From positions 1-41,684 of the forward strand of contig PLHW01000014.1 of NCBI GenBank assembly GCA_003139095.1: a stretch of 41,684 bases of DNA, written 5' to 3'. This DNA comes from Acidobacteriaceae bacterium (lineage in GTDB: Bacteria; Acidobacteriota; Terriglobia; Terriglobales; Acidobacteriaceae). Below the pieces are notes generated by a model. It was not told the origin of the DNA. It saw only the letters and a program-made list of their open reading frames with translations, and ran no database searches. The translations under genes and the position numbers were made by a program. The stretch's first letter is position 1. The number at the start of each line of letters is the position of its first letter. Below, piece after piece: positions 7,869-16,029 of this stretch.

Positions 7869-7898
7869 AAATATACGATAGTAACGTATATTTTGCAA
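7869..7898 (-). promoter_or_regulatory. strong promoter and palindromic operator of the ATPase gene
   Basis: On the minus strand TTGCAA (7893-7898) and TATATT (7870-7875) are exactly 17 bases apart, close to the sigma-70 consensus. The arms AAATATACG (7869-7877) and CGTATATTT (7885-7893) form a 9-bp inverted repeat that covers the spacer and -10. A bound repressor there would block transcription, so the gene is probably kept tightly regulated. Confidence 0.6.
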
Positions 7899-8131
7899 CC
7901 AAGTTCCCCAGGACCCGCGCAGCCGTGCGTCGAACTAACCGCGGCAGTGGGCACATTGGCGAGGACCGAGCAGTGCTGCGAGGGAAAGCGCTGCAGCCAC
8001 TACAGGGGATGCTCTTGGAAGATCAGGGTTCGCACAGGTGCTCACAAAGCGCCGGTTTTATAGAACAGGGCTTTCCCCGCGGGATCGCTCGTCCAGCTGT
8101 TCGTTGGCTCTATCACTGCCCAATCAATCAT
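7899..8131. other. no recognisable gene between ATPase promoter and XRE gene
   Basis: An open plus-strand frame (from 7925) runs through this stretch but its product has no known motif and it overlaps the XRE gene on the other strand. I regard it as chance. Confidence 0.35.
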
Positions 8132-8425
8132 TTATCTTGGCCCGATCTCTCCCGTCAGCAACCACTCAAGACTTTTGCCAAATTCCAAGCCAATTCTCAG
8201 GAGAATTTCCGCGCCGATCTCGACTTTACCTCGTTCCATAGTGGAAAGGTAGTTTTGGCTGACACCGATCCGGCGAGCAAATTCTTGCTGTGTTACATCG
8301 AAACCGCGCAATTCCCGCAGACGTCGACCCACTGCGTTCCAGTCCACCCGGACCAATGCAATCCCCGGTTTCTTCCTTGACTGGTAATCCGACAATGCGC
8401 TGACCAACGCCACGTCGAAGTCCAA
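8132..8425 (-). CDS. XRE-family helix-turn-helix regulator
   Basis: About 97 residues. The segment VGRRLRELRGFDVTQQEFAR followed by RIGVSQNYLSTMERGKVEIG is a textbook HTH_3 (Cro/cI-like) DNA-binding domain, with the second helix SQNYLSTME contacting DNA. It continues with AEILLRIGLEFGKSLEWLLT, also typical. The start given is a TTG at 8425; no ATG is available in frame, and a GTG further in is possible, so the N-terminus is uncertain. Its position suggests it might control the ATPase or toxin-antitoxin genes, but its target is unknown. Confidence 0.75.
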   Translation of the reverse strand: MDFDVALVSALSDYQSRKKPGIALVRVDWNAVGRRLRELRGFDVTQQEFARRIGVSQNYLSTMERGKVEIGAEILLRIGLEFGKSLEWLLTGEIGPR

Positions 8426-8482
8426 ATGTCGGGAAAGACCCAGGGGCTATGATCGGTTCCCGGGGACAAGTGTCCCTATATT

Positions 8483-9019
8483 ATGCGAATGTCAATAATT
8501 CTTGTACTGCCGCGAAAATATGTCATCGTGCCTTTCCTGTTCTTCACATTTCTCGTTCTTCTCGGTCAGCAAGTTTATGTTGGGGGAGTCCACTGGCCGG
8601 CTCTCAGAATCGTTATCCTCGCCGGTTGTGTTCGCCTCGCTGGAAACAAGTTCTCCTCGAAAAGCAGTCTCTTTGCGGGCGGATTTAACTCCGTTGACCA
8701 GGCGTTTTTATTCTGTGTGCTTTGCCAGGCGACTTGCATGGTGCTCCAGTACATGCAGTCGCAAGCCCTGATCAATCAGTTTGGCTTCTTGATCGACCAG
8801 CTCGGCGCCTACTTCCTGTTGCGATACCTGATTCGGGACCGGGAAGGCATCCACAGAGCGTTGAAATGCCTCGCGTTTCTGAGCTTAATATTGGCCTGCT
8901 TCATGGTCCGGGAGCAGCCGGATGTTGGGAAGGGCTCTGCGGAGCCAAAAGCCACAGTCCCCCGGAGACCACGCGAAAACGGGGAAGTACAATCTGGAAC
9001 TCACAGTCAAAGTGCATGA
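8483..9019 (+). pseudogene. N-terminal fragment of an O-antigen ligase-like membrane protein
   Basis: The frame encodes several membrane segments (VPFLFFTFLVLLGQQVYV, HWPALRIVILAGCVRLAG, AFLFCVLCQATCMVLQYM, AYFLLRYLIRD, LAFLSLILACFMV). I recognise this pattern as the start of O-antigen ligase / exopolysaccharide polymerase-type proteins of about 450 residues. Homology stops at REQPDVGK (about 8930), and the remaining residues are hydrophilic and unrelated, so most of the protein, including its ligase domain, is gone. It is likely a deletion product fused to foreign sequence. Confidence 0.6.
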
Positions 9020-9152
9020 AATCCCGGCGAACGAGCTAAACCGTGCCATCGAGTCGATAAGCCGCTTGGCCGCGGTGTGCGGCGATCTGGAATCCCTCCG
9101 CATCGACGTGGAATCTTTTTTCGACACCCAAGCTGTGCTCAGAGCGGCTTGA
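8985..9152 (+). pseudogene. fragment of an unrecognised small protein
   Basis: The frame reads KYNLELTVKVHEIPANELNR, then AIESISRLAAVCGDLESLRI, then DVESFFDTQAVLRAA and a stop. The composition looks protein-like (a strand and two amphipathic helices). It begins just after the break in the O-antigen-ligase-like gene and has no credible start codon, so it may be the tail of another gene joined by the same deletion. I do not recognise the family. Confidence 0.3.
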
Positions 9153-9194
9153 ATCTCTTGAATCCGCCGTCGCAAAGGTCACGTGAACCGCGTC

Positions 9195-10388
9195 TCATTT
9201 CACTCTCAGACACCACAATGCGGCGCGAGTGAAAGTGCGCGTCAGAAGCCGGCGTCTGGTGCCGGTGTTGTAAGCGGGCGGCAGGAACATCCAAGTAAGT
9301 ACGCGGATCGTGATCGGCAAATCGTAGGGCATTCCCCGGTCCGACTTGGGCGGAAAGAATCGACTGAGCGCCTCCAACGGGTGCTCTCGGAACTGGTCGA
9401 TCATGGACACCTGGTGTACGCAGGATACCGTGCAGTAGGGGGCACAGGGCTTGACGGTGTGATATTCGCGCTCCAGGTGCTCCGCCCCGTACTGCTCGAG
9501 CGGTATGCCGGGAAAACCACGTTGCTGCGAACAGTAATGTACCAGTCCGTTCTCGCAAATGTAGAGATAGCGGCTGCCGGCACGACAGTGCCAGTCGTTG
9601 GAGAGTCCGCGAACTAGGTTCTTCTGAAACTGGTTGTAATACGCAAATGTCGAAAAGGACTTAGTAACTACGCTCACAATCTCCTGGTAAACCTGCTGCT
9701 GTGGTTCGCTCAACGGTCGAAGCTGGCCGCCACCGTCGTGAATGATTCCAACCGTGGTCACGAGACCGAGCTGCCCTGCCCGCCGGGCGACACGAGCGGC
9801 ATCCTCCGGATGGTGGACAGATGTTCCGATCACCGAATTGATGTTAACTTGAAATTCCGCATATTGAGCCAGCCACTGGAGCTTCTTATCCAGTACTTTT
9901 AAGCTTTTCTTGGAAACCTCGTCCGGCACGGCGTTGTCAATGCTGATCTGAAGATGATCGAGGCCGGCGCGGTTCAAGAGCTTGATGCGGTCTGGAGTGA
10001 GCAGGTACCCGTTGGTGATTAGAGTAGCCATGCTTCCCCGACTGCGAATGTGGAGAATGATCTGGTCCAGTTCCGGGTGCAGCAGCGGTTCGCCCCCACT
10101 GATGGTGATGACGGTTGTGCCCAGCTCAATGAGCCGGTCCACGCGGCGCAACATTACGGCGGTTGGAACAGGCTGTGAGAAATCGTCAAACTCGTTGCAG
10201 TAAGTGCAGGAGAGATTGCAGCGCCGGATCGGCACAATATGCGCGACGATGGGATGGCGCAGAGAATGCAAGGCTTTTGCGACGACGCGGACTTGCCGCA
10301 GGTTCCGGGAGATGGCGCGAATTTTACGCTTTACGCGAGTAGTGATTATTGCAAAGTCCGGAGGTGAAGATATCTTAGGTTCATCCAT
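9195..10388 (-). CDS. radical SAM enzyme with SPASM-like C-terminus
   Basis: The 397-residue protein carries the radical SAM iron-sulfur motif CNLSCTYC (Cys57, Cys61, Cys64), followed by ISGGEPLLHPEL (the GGEP motif that contacts S-adenosylmethionine) and ITNGYLL. The C-terminal part has more cysteines (WHCRAGSRYLYICENG, VHYCSQQRG, CAPYCTVSCVH), arranged like a SPASM/twitch auxiliary-cluster region. Such domains occur in peptide-modifying and small-molecule radical enzymes. It is the last gene of a minus-strand operon after LssY_C and PAP2 genes (46-base gap), suggesting a substrate linked to lipids or the envelope. The start at 10388 follows the previous gene directly. The reaction is unknown. 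Confidence 0.85.
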   Translation of the reverse strand: MDEPKISSPPDFAIITTRVKRKIRAISRNLRQVRVVAKALHSLRHPIVAHIVPIRRCNLSCTYCNEFDDFSQPVPTAVMLRRVDRLIELGTTVITISGGEPLLHPELDQIILHIRSRGSMATLITNGYLLTPDRIKLLNRAGLDHLQISIDNAVPDEVSKKSLKVLDKKLQWLAQYAEFQVNINSVIGTSVHHPEDAARVARRAGQLGLVTTVGIIHDGGGQLRPLSEPQQQVYQEIVSVVTKSFSTFAYYNQFQKNLVRGLSNDWHCRAGSRYLYICENGLVHYCSQQRGFPGIPLEQYGAEHLEREYHTVKPCAPYCTVSCVHQVSMIDQFREHPLEALSRFFPPKSDRGMPYDLPITIRVLTWMFLPPAYNTGTRRRLLTRTFTRAALWCLRVK

Positions 10389-10434
10389 GGGGAGTTGCCC
10401 ACCGATCCGAAGCTGACAGACGATTGCTGTGCTC

Positions 10435-11256
10435 CTACCAAAACCAGAGAGTACCAACAAACACCAGGACAGCGACGAGTAAAGCGAACAGAACGTCGGC
10501 GGCGTAGTGGTAGCCGCCCACGACCGTCGCTACAGCAATGCTGAGCGCCATCCAAAGGAAGATCAGGCCCACGCGGGGCTCCAATCGAAGCAGAACCAGG
10601 GCTGCCGCGGTGGAAGAGGCTACGTGAGCGCTTGGAAACGTGATTGCCTGAATGCTCGCGCGGCGGAGTACCCACCGATTCAAAGCCCGGACGCGGTTGG
10701 GCGAGATCTCGAACATGTCGTAACCGGTCAACACGCGCGGGGGCAGCGCCGGCACGAACGGCGTCACCGCGAAGCAAGTGTAAGTAGCCAGTAAGACCAC
10801 CACCCAATAATAATCCGAATTGTGGCGCATACCAGCAATATAGAGAGCGGCAACGCCCAGCGGGATAAGGGGATAAACCATCAGATAGGCAAGCTCCAGA
10901 TAGAGAGCGCGGAGCGGACCAATTAGTGTTTTCGCGGGTTGGATATGCACGGCTCTAAAAAAGGACAGATCGAATGCAGCAAGCCTAGCTTGCACGCTTT
11001 GTTCTGGTTCGGTGAAGAACTCACCGATCTGCCAATACGCTACAAGTAGCAAGGCAGCAGGAACCCAGTCACGAACGACAGAAGAAAAAAGAGGTGGCGC
11101 AAAGTAGGACATGAAACGGGTTGCTAAAATGGCCGCGATCGCCAGGGTTGCGAACGCAGTGACCCTCAGTCGCCGACGGCGTGCGAGGGGATGTCTCCAA
11201 GCCGCCAAGGCAAGAATCGAAAAAAAAACGATCTGAATCCACTCAGCGACTCGCAT
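10435..11256 (-). CDS. PAP2-family membrane phosphatase
   Basis: The 273-residue protein has about six membrane segments and the three motifs of type-2 phosphatidic acid phosphatases in degenerate form: LPPRVL (about 171-176), FPSAHV with His211, and GGYHYAADV with His250 and Asp254. Motif 3 normally reads SRxxxxxHxxxD; here GGYH replaces the usual Ser-Arg stretch, but the His and Asp are kept. Family members dephosphorylate lipid phosphates such as undecaprenyl pyrophosphate or phosphatidic acid at the periplasmic face. Its start overlaps the end of the LssY_C gene by 14 bases. The radical SAM gene follows 46 bases downstream. Substrate is unknown. Confidence 0.85.
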   Translation of the reverse strand: MRVAEWIQIVFFSILALAAWRHPLARRRRLRVTAFATLAIAAILATRFMSYFAPPLFSSVVRDWVPAALLLVAYWQIGEFFTEPEQSVQARLAAFDLSFFRAVHIQPAKTLIGPLRALYLELAYLMVYPLIPLGVAALYIAGMRHNSDYYWVVVLLATYTCFAVTPFVPALPPRVLTGYDMFEISPNRVRALNRWVLRRASIQAITFPSAHVASSTAAALVLLRLEPRVGLIFLWMALSIAVATVVGGYHYAADVLFALLVAVLVFVGTLWFW

Positions 11257-12505
11257 TTATCAATACCGCGCCACCGCCGGTGCTTCTATTGAAGATGGAC
11301 GTATCCAGTTGCAGACCGAAATTGCCAGACTTTACCTGATGCAGTTGCAGTAAGAGCATTCTGCTGTCTGAATAGTAGGTCCCGCCGGTAGCCGTTTGTC
11401 CCTTGAAAACTGGATCAACGCAATGAAGGTATTCTTCGTGCGTTACCAGCCGTGTGTTGTCCGCCAAATTGCCGGCAATGAAATCACGCTCCGCGTCCAC
11501 TTGAGGGTCGATCCTGTGAACGATCCTAAGTTTCTTCATCTCGATTTGAATTGCAACGTCGTGAGTTGCGGCGCCCACCCATATCGGTGCGCCATCCTTT
11601 TCGTAATCAGTTCTCCAGATTCGGAGGTGATGACGCCGGGCCACTATCGAAGCCGGGTCAGGCAGGGCATAAGAGTAACTCTGTGCCCTCCCGAACACGT
11701 AAAGCGTGTCCATGGGCAACTTGGCATAATGTTTCCGCTGCCATAACAGGTGCCAGACAATCGCAGGCTTTGATTTCTCCGTTTTAACCCAGCCGGCGCG
11801 CTCGAACGCCCCTTCCAAGTCCTCTCTTTTTGCAATGAAGATCAGGTTCAGCATGTCGCCCTCGCGCCCTTGACCATCGACCGTGCGGGGCGGCAGGAAA
11901 CTGATCATCTCGCCGAGTTCTGAAACGCCTTCTCTTGCTCCCAACAAGTTTACCGTCTGCACAAGAGAATCCCCGTTAATGTACGCTGTCACTTCTGTGC
12001 CTTTCAGGACAGTGCTTTCGTGGCCGCGGGAAAGGAGGAATACGGGTGCGGCCGGTAAGTAGAACAGCCCCGTAGCGATCATCTCTACCAGCATGAGCTT
12101 GGTACGGGAGCCTCCTTTGATTTCCTTGCGGGCTCGCAACGCAACCTCATCGCCGGTGATGAGTTCAACGGAATCGAGCTTGATGACCACATTGCCTCCA
12201 ATTCCGAGGAAGCGCTTACCTTTAACTCCAACGACCGAACCGCTGGCGATGGTACCTGCCTGGATAATCGTGAATCCCCCCACCGTCACATCTTTTACGA
12301 CCACAAAATCGAGGCGATCGCCTTTTTGAGCGTGCCCAGAGGAGATGGTCCGGACCATCTGAAGTTTGACAGGAGTACCGTTCGGAATGACCAGCGGGGC
12401 AGGGCTCTCGGGCACTTCCTGGCCCCAACAACCAGAGGGCAGGAGAAAGAGAAAGAGAAAGAGCAGCGTGTAAGCAGACAATCTAGGGTGATTTGCGCGG
12501 GTCAT
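11243..12505 (-). CDS. secreted protein with LssY C-terminal domain
   Basis: The 420-residue protein has a signal peptide (AYTLLFLFLFLLPSG, then CWGQE), which may be processed by signal peptidase I or, with an imperfect lipobox, as a lipoprotein. A beta-rich region follows (VIPNGTPVKLQMVRTISSG onward). The C-terminal part matches the LssY_C domain: AFERAGWVK, TLYVFGRAQSYSYA, RRHHLRIWRT, WVGAATHDVAIQI, HRIDPQVDAERDF. LssY_C proteins are often linked to PAP2 phosphatases and DedA-like lipid functions, and here a PAP2 gene overlaps by 14 bases. The ATG at 12505 is chosen because the signal peptide begins there. It is probably the first gene of the operon. Its biochemical role is not known. Confidence 0.8.
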   Translation of the reverse strand: MTRANHPRLSAYTLLFLFLFLLPSGCWGQEVPESPAPLVIPNGTPVKLQMVRTISSGHAQKGDRLDFVVVKDVTVGGFTIIQAGTIASGSVVGVKGKRFLGIGGNVVIKLDSVELITGDEVALRARKEIKGGSRTKLMLVEMIATGLFYLPAAPVFLLSRGHESTVLKGTEVTAYINGDSLVQTVNLLGAREGVSELGEMISFLPPRTVDGQGREGDMLNLIFIAKREDLEGAFERAGWVKTEKSKPAIVWHLLWQRKHYAKLPMDTLYVFGRAQSYSYALPDPASIVARRHHLRIWRTDYEKDGAPIWVGAATHDVAIQIEMKKLRIVHRIDPQVDAERDFIAGNLADNTRLVTHEEYLHCVDPVFKGQTATGGTYYSDSRMLLLQLHQVKSGNFGLQLDTSIFNRSTGGGAVLINASR

Positions 12506-12592
12506 GTGGGGCAGCCTTCCGTTGGAGGTCAAGCCTCTCAATCGCGAAGGCTCAAGAGGTAGCCGCCACTATGGCGCGCTGGGTCTTCGTCT

Positions 12593-13066
12593 CTATCGAG
12601 TATTGGGGGTTCTGGGGGGCGTTGTCTGGTCAAGATTGCACATGACTTTGCGGCTTGGCGCGCGACGCTGACCGTAGGAACGCGTAGAGATTGATTGACT
12701 TTCCTGCAATTGCGCGATTGCGGGCAACAAGTGGCTCGCCAACTGATCCTTCTGCACGAAAGCGTTGACGAGCTTCAAGGCTTGCTTAGGAACATCCACT
12801 GCTGCGGAAAGCATAATAATTGGCGCTTTCGGCTTCAGCCGTCTCATTCTAATTGCAAACTCTTGCCCGTTCATCTCGGGCATGAAATAGTCCACGATTA
12901 CAACATCCACCGAATGGACGGAAGCCAGTTCCAGTCCTTTGCTGTCGCTGGGCGCGGTCAGAACGGTATATCCAAAGGCTTCGAGGAACGCTTTTTCGCA
13001 CCCCAAGACATCCAGGTTAGAGTCAATGCAAAGCAGGACTGCGCTGTCCTTTTGAACGGTTGGCAT
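12593..13066 (-). CDS. single-domain response regulator (receiver) protein
   Basis: The 157-residue protein has one REC domain. The phospho-acceptor Asp lies in VVIVDYFMPEMNG, the signalling Ser in IIMLSAAVD and the conserved Lys in FVQKDQL. The metal-binding acidic pair is reduced (LCIDSNLD), keeping one Asp. There is no DNA-binding domain, and the tail (from about residue 125) is basic and Ser/Arg-rich. It is a close paralogue of the receiver at 18914-19330 (both contain SKGLELAS.H.VDVVIVDY). It lies 25 bases downstream of the Crp/Fnr pseudogene on the same strand and may once have been cotranscribed with it. No histidine kinase is nearby. Confidence 0.8.
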   Translation of the reverse strand: MPTVQKDSAVLLCIDSNLDVLGCEKAFLEAFGYTVLTAPSDSKGLELASVHSVDVVIVDYFMPEMNGQEFAIRMRRLKPKAPIIMLSAAVDVPKQALKLVNAFVQKDQLASHLLPAIAQLQESQSISTRSYGQRRAPSRKVMCNLDQTTPPRTPNTR

Positions 13067-13091
13067 AGTTTACCTTTTGGGGCTTCCCAGC

Positions 13092-13770
13092 TTAGTCGTG
13101 TAAAAACACGTTGAGCAGCGAACTATGAACTTGCAGGCCGTCTCCGCCATACTCCAAGGAAGCCTAACCTTCTGAACCTATTCATGAAAAAACTCACCCG
13201 AGAACGGGTTGTGCCGATCATCTCTGCCAGGGTCTCCTGACTGATCTTGGGAATTACTGTCTCCGGTACTCCTTCTTTGCCGAAATGAGCCAGCAATAGG
13301 AACATCCGAGCTAGTCTCTTTTCACTCGACTTGAACAGTTGATCGACTAAATCCTCCTCGTAGCGGATATTCCGTGCGAAAGTACGCCACGAACAGATCC
13401 GAGAACGTGTGTTCCCGGTGGAGTGCGAGCATCATGGCCTTCTTATCAATTCGCAGAAGTTCGCAGTCGGTCAACACTGTCGCGGAGCCCATGCGCAAAG
13501 GGCTGTCCAGCCAGCCCGCCTTCCCCGAAAAACTCTCCGCTACTTAATATTGCGAGGGTTGCTTCCTTGCCAGCCTTGGATACAACTGTGAGTCGAACCT
13601 TACCTTCCTAGATGTAGAAAACTGCGTCCGCCACGTCGCCCTGTACGAAGATCGCTTGTTTCTTTGGAAAATCTACAACTATCCTGCCCGCGCCGATGGT
13701 CGCAAGAAAGTCCTCAGGGTCGAACTCGCGCCCTTTCTTAGCTAGCGTGGTTGGTGGTGCCGTCAACGGG
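13092..13770 (-). pseudogene. Crp/Fnr-family regulator, inactivated
   Basis: Pieces in successive frames make a nearly complete regulator: a cyclic-nucleotide-binding-like region (FVQGDVADAVFYI, EGKVRLTVVSKAGKEATLAI, SSGEFFGEGGLAGQP, MGSATVLTDCELLRIDKKAM), a dimer helix (YEEDLVDQLFKSSEKRLARM) and the DNA-binding helix-turn-helix (ISQETLAEMIGTTRSRVSFF, MNRFRRLGF). It would end LQVHSSLLNVFLHD. The defects are a TAG after FYI and frame shifts after GQP, before ARNIR and after RLGF. Four disablements in one gene are unlikely to be sequencing errors. Intact relatives are common in Acidobacteriota, from memory. An intact paralogue elsewhere may still act at the palindromes noted nearby. Confidence 0.85.
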
Positions 13771-13776
13771 TCTCCA

Positions 13777-13794
13777 GGAGTGGAGATACACTCC
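13777..13794 (-). promoter_or_regulatory. hairpin at the 5' end of the Crp/Fnr pseudogene
   Basis: The arms GGAGTG and CACTCC are separated by six bases, giving a perfect 6-bp stem just upstream of the coding remnant and downstream of the GTTCA-type palindrome. It may be a leader structure or a binding site. Confidence 0.3.
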
Positions 13795-13828
13795 TAGAAA
13801 CCTTGGCATATTCGAAATCGCGAAAGAT

Positions 13829-13842
13829 GTTCAATTGTGCAC
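13829..13842. promoter_or_regulatory. GTTCA-N4-TGCAC palindrome, copy 1
   Basis: GTTCAATTGTGCAC, preceded by CGCGAAAGAT, lies upstream of the Crp/Fnr pseudogene. The same spacing and flank recur at 19376-19389 and, without the exact flank, at 16474-16487. The 5-N4-5 geometry is that of Fnr-type binding sites (TTGAT-N4-ATCAA) with a different half-site. Confidence 0.5.
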
Positions 13843-14332
13843 ACTCTTATGGCGATTTTCTAAAGCGAGCGGGTCGGCGGGATTCCGAGCATCGGCCTGC
13901 AAATCACAGAAAAATGGCACAGCCACTCGGCTGCGCCACTATTGGAGCAAACGACCTCCGGGGCCGCGTAGCTCGTTGGAAAAACAAGTTACAACAACGC
14001 CAATTCGGAAATCTGTCCAAAATTGGACAGTCTGGAGGATTGTGACTGGTAAATCGCACCCAGCGATGGGAGACGGCATTCAACGACAGCACAGAAGTCA
14101 CATTCCATGTTTGTGCCCATAACCGAGGAACACCAGGGCCAAATAGCGTCGATTTACCGCATGATCAATTCTGACCAGTTTTCCCAAAGCCAACCGTTTG
14201 ATACTGATAAGTCACAAGGTTCTGACTAACAGGTGGAACCACGCCAGACAGCGCCAGAGCTACAACCGCAGGCCGGGTTCGCGGCAGGGTCTGCCGGTGT
14301 GACGGTGAGACTGCGATTGAGAAGGAGCTGAT
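13843..14332. other. about 490 bases without a recognised gene
   Basis: Only weak, overlapping frames are present. A perfect palindrome lies at 14013-14030 (see that entry). The remainder up to the small gene at 14333 shows no further structure that I can support. Confidence 0.4.
14013..14030. promoter_or_regulatory. perfect 18-bp palindrome
   Basis: CTGTCCA is followed by four bases and its exact complement TGGACAG. The TGTCC-N8-GGACA layout suits a dimeric regulator. It is about 300 bases upstream of the small gene at 14333, so its target gene is not obvious. Confidence 0.4.
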
Positions 14333-14500
14333 ATGGCGAACAATGAATTTGAGGTTGAACGCCGGGCGGGGCTTGACATGGTTCCCTTTGGAGAATCGTT
14401 TGAATGGTATGGAGCAGACGACGGTGCTCCGATTCTTCGCCATGATTTCGACCTCCAGGTGTTCGAACGGGTCGTAATACCGGCGGACAAGGAGCTCTGA
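14333..14500 (+). CDS. 55-residue acidic hypothetical protein
   Basis: The frame starts at ATG 14333 with a good AAGGAG ribosome binding site six bases upstream. It ends with TGA at 14500. The product (MANNEFEVERRAGLDMVPFG at its start) is acidic, has no membrane segment or signal peptide, and ends IPADKEL. Codon choice and the strong ribosome binding site suggest a real gene. It lies 108 bases before the helix-hairpin-helix lipoprotein gene, in the same direction, and may share a transcript. I do not recognise the family. Confidence 0.55.
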   Translation: MANNEFEVERRAGLDMVPFGESFEWYGADDGAPILRHDFDLQVFERVVIPADKEL

Positions 14501-14608
14501 CCTAAGAAAAATTGGATAAGCCACCTGCCGCATGAGCGTCGCATTGGCACTTGGCTCCCGACGCCAGAAGAATGGCCAACCACACATGGCTGAAACGGAG
14601 CTCATCAA

Positions 14609-14971
14609 ATGGACCTATTCAGATATCGGCACGTTCCCACAATTTTGCTGCTGGCTGCGCTTGCAGGCTGCACTCAACCACAAAACACGCAGGAATTGAA
14701 GGAGAAAACCGCGCAAGCAACGGCGGAGGTTAAGCACGATGCGGAAGCTGTGGCGGCAGGCATACGGGAGGGCTGGAGCCGCGATAAGCCACTCGATTTG
14801 AATACTGCCACAAAAGAGCAGTTGCTGAGCCTTCCTGGCGTAACCGAGGCAGAAGCGAACCGGGTGATTGCAGGGCGTCCCTATACCGAATCCGGCGATG
14901 TGGTGACGCGGCACATCATGCCGAAGACTGAGTACGACAAAATTGCGGACCGGGTTACGGCCAAGAAATGA
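14609..14971 (+). CDS. small lipoprotein with helix-hairpin-helix domain
   Basis: The 120-residue protein has a lipoprotein signal (TILLLAALAGC, lipobox LAGC with the modified Cys near residue 21). An Ala/Glu/Lys-rich helical spacer follows (ELKEKTAQATAEVKHDAEAV), then a helix-hairpin-helix domain: LDLNTATKEQLLSLPGVTEA, then EANRVIAGRPYTESGDVV. The LNTA...LPGV pattern is shared with ComEA and type II secretion K-like proteins, where it can bind DNA or act in protein contacts. A membrane-anchored form facing the periplasm would fit DNA uptake or pilus-related roles, but that is speculation. It precedes the Lys/Gln-rich secreted protein gene on the same strand. Confidence 0.75.
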   Translation: MDLFRYRHVPTILLLAALAGCTQPQNTQELKEKTAQATAEVKHDAEAVAAGIREGWSRDKPLDLNTATKEQLLSLPGVTEAEANRVIAGRPYTESGDVVTRHIMPKTEYDKIADRVTAKK

Positions 14972-15177
14972 CTGGAATGGCACTCCCGAGTCGCCGAGAA
15001 GAACATTTGGGATAAGACCGGCCCACCGGAAGTGGACATTCAGAACAAGGCACAACGTACTGTCGCCGCCCAAACCGCAGCGGCCGAATGTAAATGTTCA
15101 AATCGGTTCTTGCCGAACGGTTTGTAGAAGCGGGAAAAAGACTTTACCAACGGGTCTTAGTTTTTGGAGGAAACCAT

Positions 15178-15867
15178 ATGAAGTCAGTGATCATTGGAAT
15201 GTTGTTACTTATTGTCGGGGTCACTCTTCCTGCTTTCTCGCAGGAGGAGCGCCATGAAGAGAGCGCTAAGCCAGCACAGCATGAAGAACAGGCTAAGCCT
15301 GCTGCAAAGCAAGAACAAGCCAGGCCTCAGAAACAGGAACAGCAAGCAAAGCCTGCAAAGCAGGAGCAGGCGAAACCGGAGAAGCAGCAACAGCAAGCTA
15401 AGCCACAGAAGCAGGAGCAACAAGCGAAGAGCCAAGAACAGAACCAACAGAAAGCGGCACAGCAACAAGCCAAGGGCCAGCAACAAGAAAAGAAACAACA
15501 GCAACAGCAGACCAAGACTCAGCAGAACCAGCAAAAGAGTCAGCAGCAGCACCAACAACAGCAAGCCACTGGCCATGGGCAACAATCACAAACCCAATAC
15601 GCACGAAGTGGTCAGAAAGATAGGTATGGACACGAATACAACGAAAGTCATTTTGGTCCCAACCATCATGGACGCTTTGAGGCAAATGGTGGGCGCGAGT
15701 ATAACGGACGCCGGGAATACTCTTATGGCGGCTATTGGTTCTATGCAGGAGCATATCCGCCGTGGTTTTACCAGCAGGACGTGTACTTCATTATGGGAGC
15801 GGATGGGCTATGGTATGCGGTTGCATACGGTGACCCTTCTCTAACCTTCCAGGTCTATATCGAGTAG
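15178..15867 (+). CDS. secreted Lys/Gln-rich low-complexity protein
   Basis: The 229-residue protein has a signal peptide (MKSVIIGMLLLIVGVTLPAF, cut near SQE). A long low-complexity section follows (about residues 25-140), built from QAKP, KQEQ and QQQ units. The C-terminus is Tyr/Gly/Trp-rich and looks folded (REYSYGGYWFYAGAYPPWFY, then QQDVYFIMGADGLWYAVAYG). The ATG at 15178 follows a GGAGGAAACC ribosome binding site; the frame is open upstream to 15094, but this is the site with a signal peptide. The pattern resembles periplasmic or surface proteins with a disordered linker and a small beta-rich C-terminal domain of unknown function. The unusual composition means that repeat expansion or contraction could be frequent. 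Confidence 0.8.
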   Translation: MKSVIIGMLLLIVGVTLPAFSQEERHEESAKPAQHEEQAKPAAKQEQARPQKQEQQAKPAKQEQAKPEKQQQQAKPQKQEQQAKSQEQNQQKAAQQQAKGQQQEKKQQQQQTKTQQNQQKSQQQHQQQQATGHGQQSQTQYARSGQKDRYGHEYNESHFGPNHHGRFEANGGREYNGRREYSYGGYWFYAGAYPPWFYQQDVYFIMGADGLWYAVAYGDPSLTFQVYIE

Positions 15868-16029
15868 CGTGATAAGGGCGCGTGTGACGGACCGCAGTCG
15901 CGAAAGCCCTACCTCCGCGACTGCCGCGCCCGGATCGCATAAACGGCCTGTGCGAGGGTGGGACGTTGATACTTTAGGGAGAAACGATCCCTCTTCATTA
16001 CCACCCGTCGAATCACAGCAATGAGCAAA

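Noticed and set aside
13586-13601. partial copy of the tRNA-Sec 3' end as an attachment site
   Set aside because: Only TGTGAGTCGAAC matches (12 bases), it lies inside the Crp pseudogene, and the flanking bases do not match the rest of the tRNA end.
15205-15585. minus-strand Leu-rich frame and other frames over the Lys/Gln-rich gene
   Set aside because: Repetitive CAG/AAG codons give long open frames on all strands; only the plus-strand frame at 15178 has a signal peptide and ribosome binding site.
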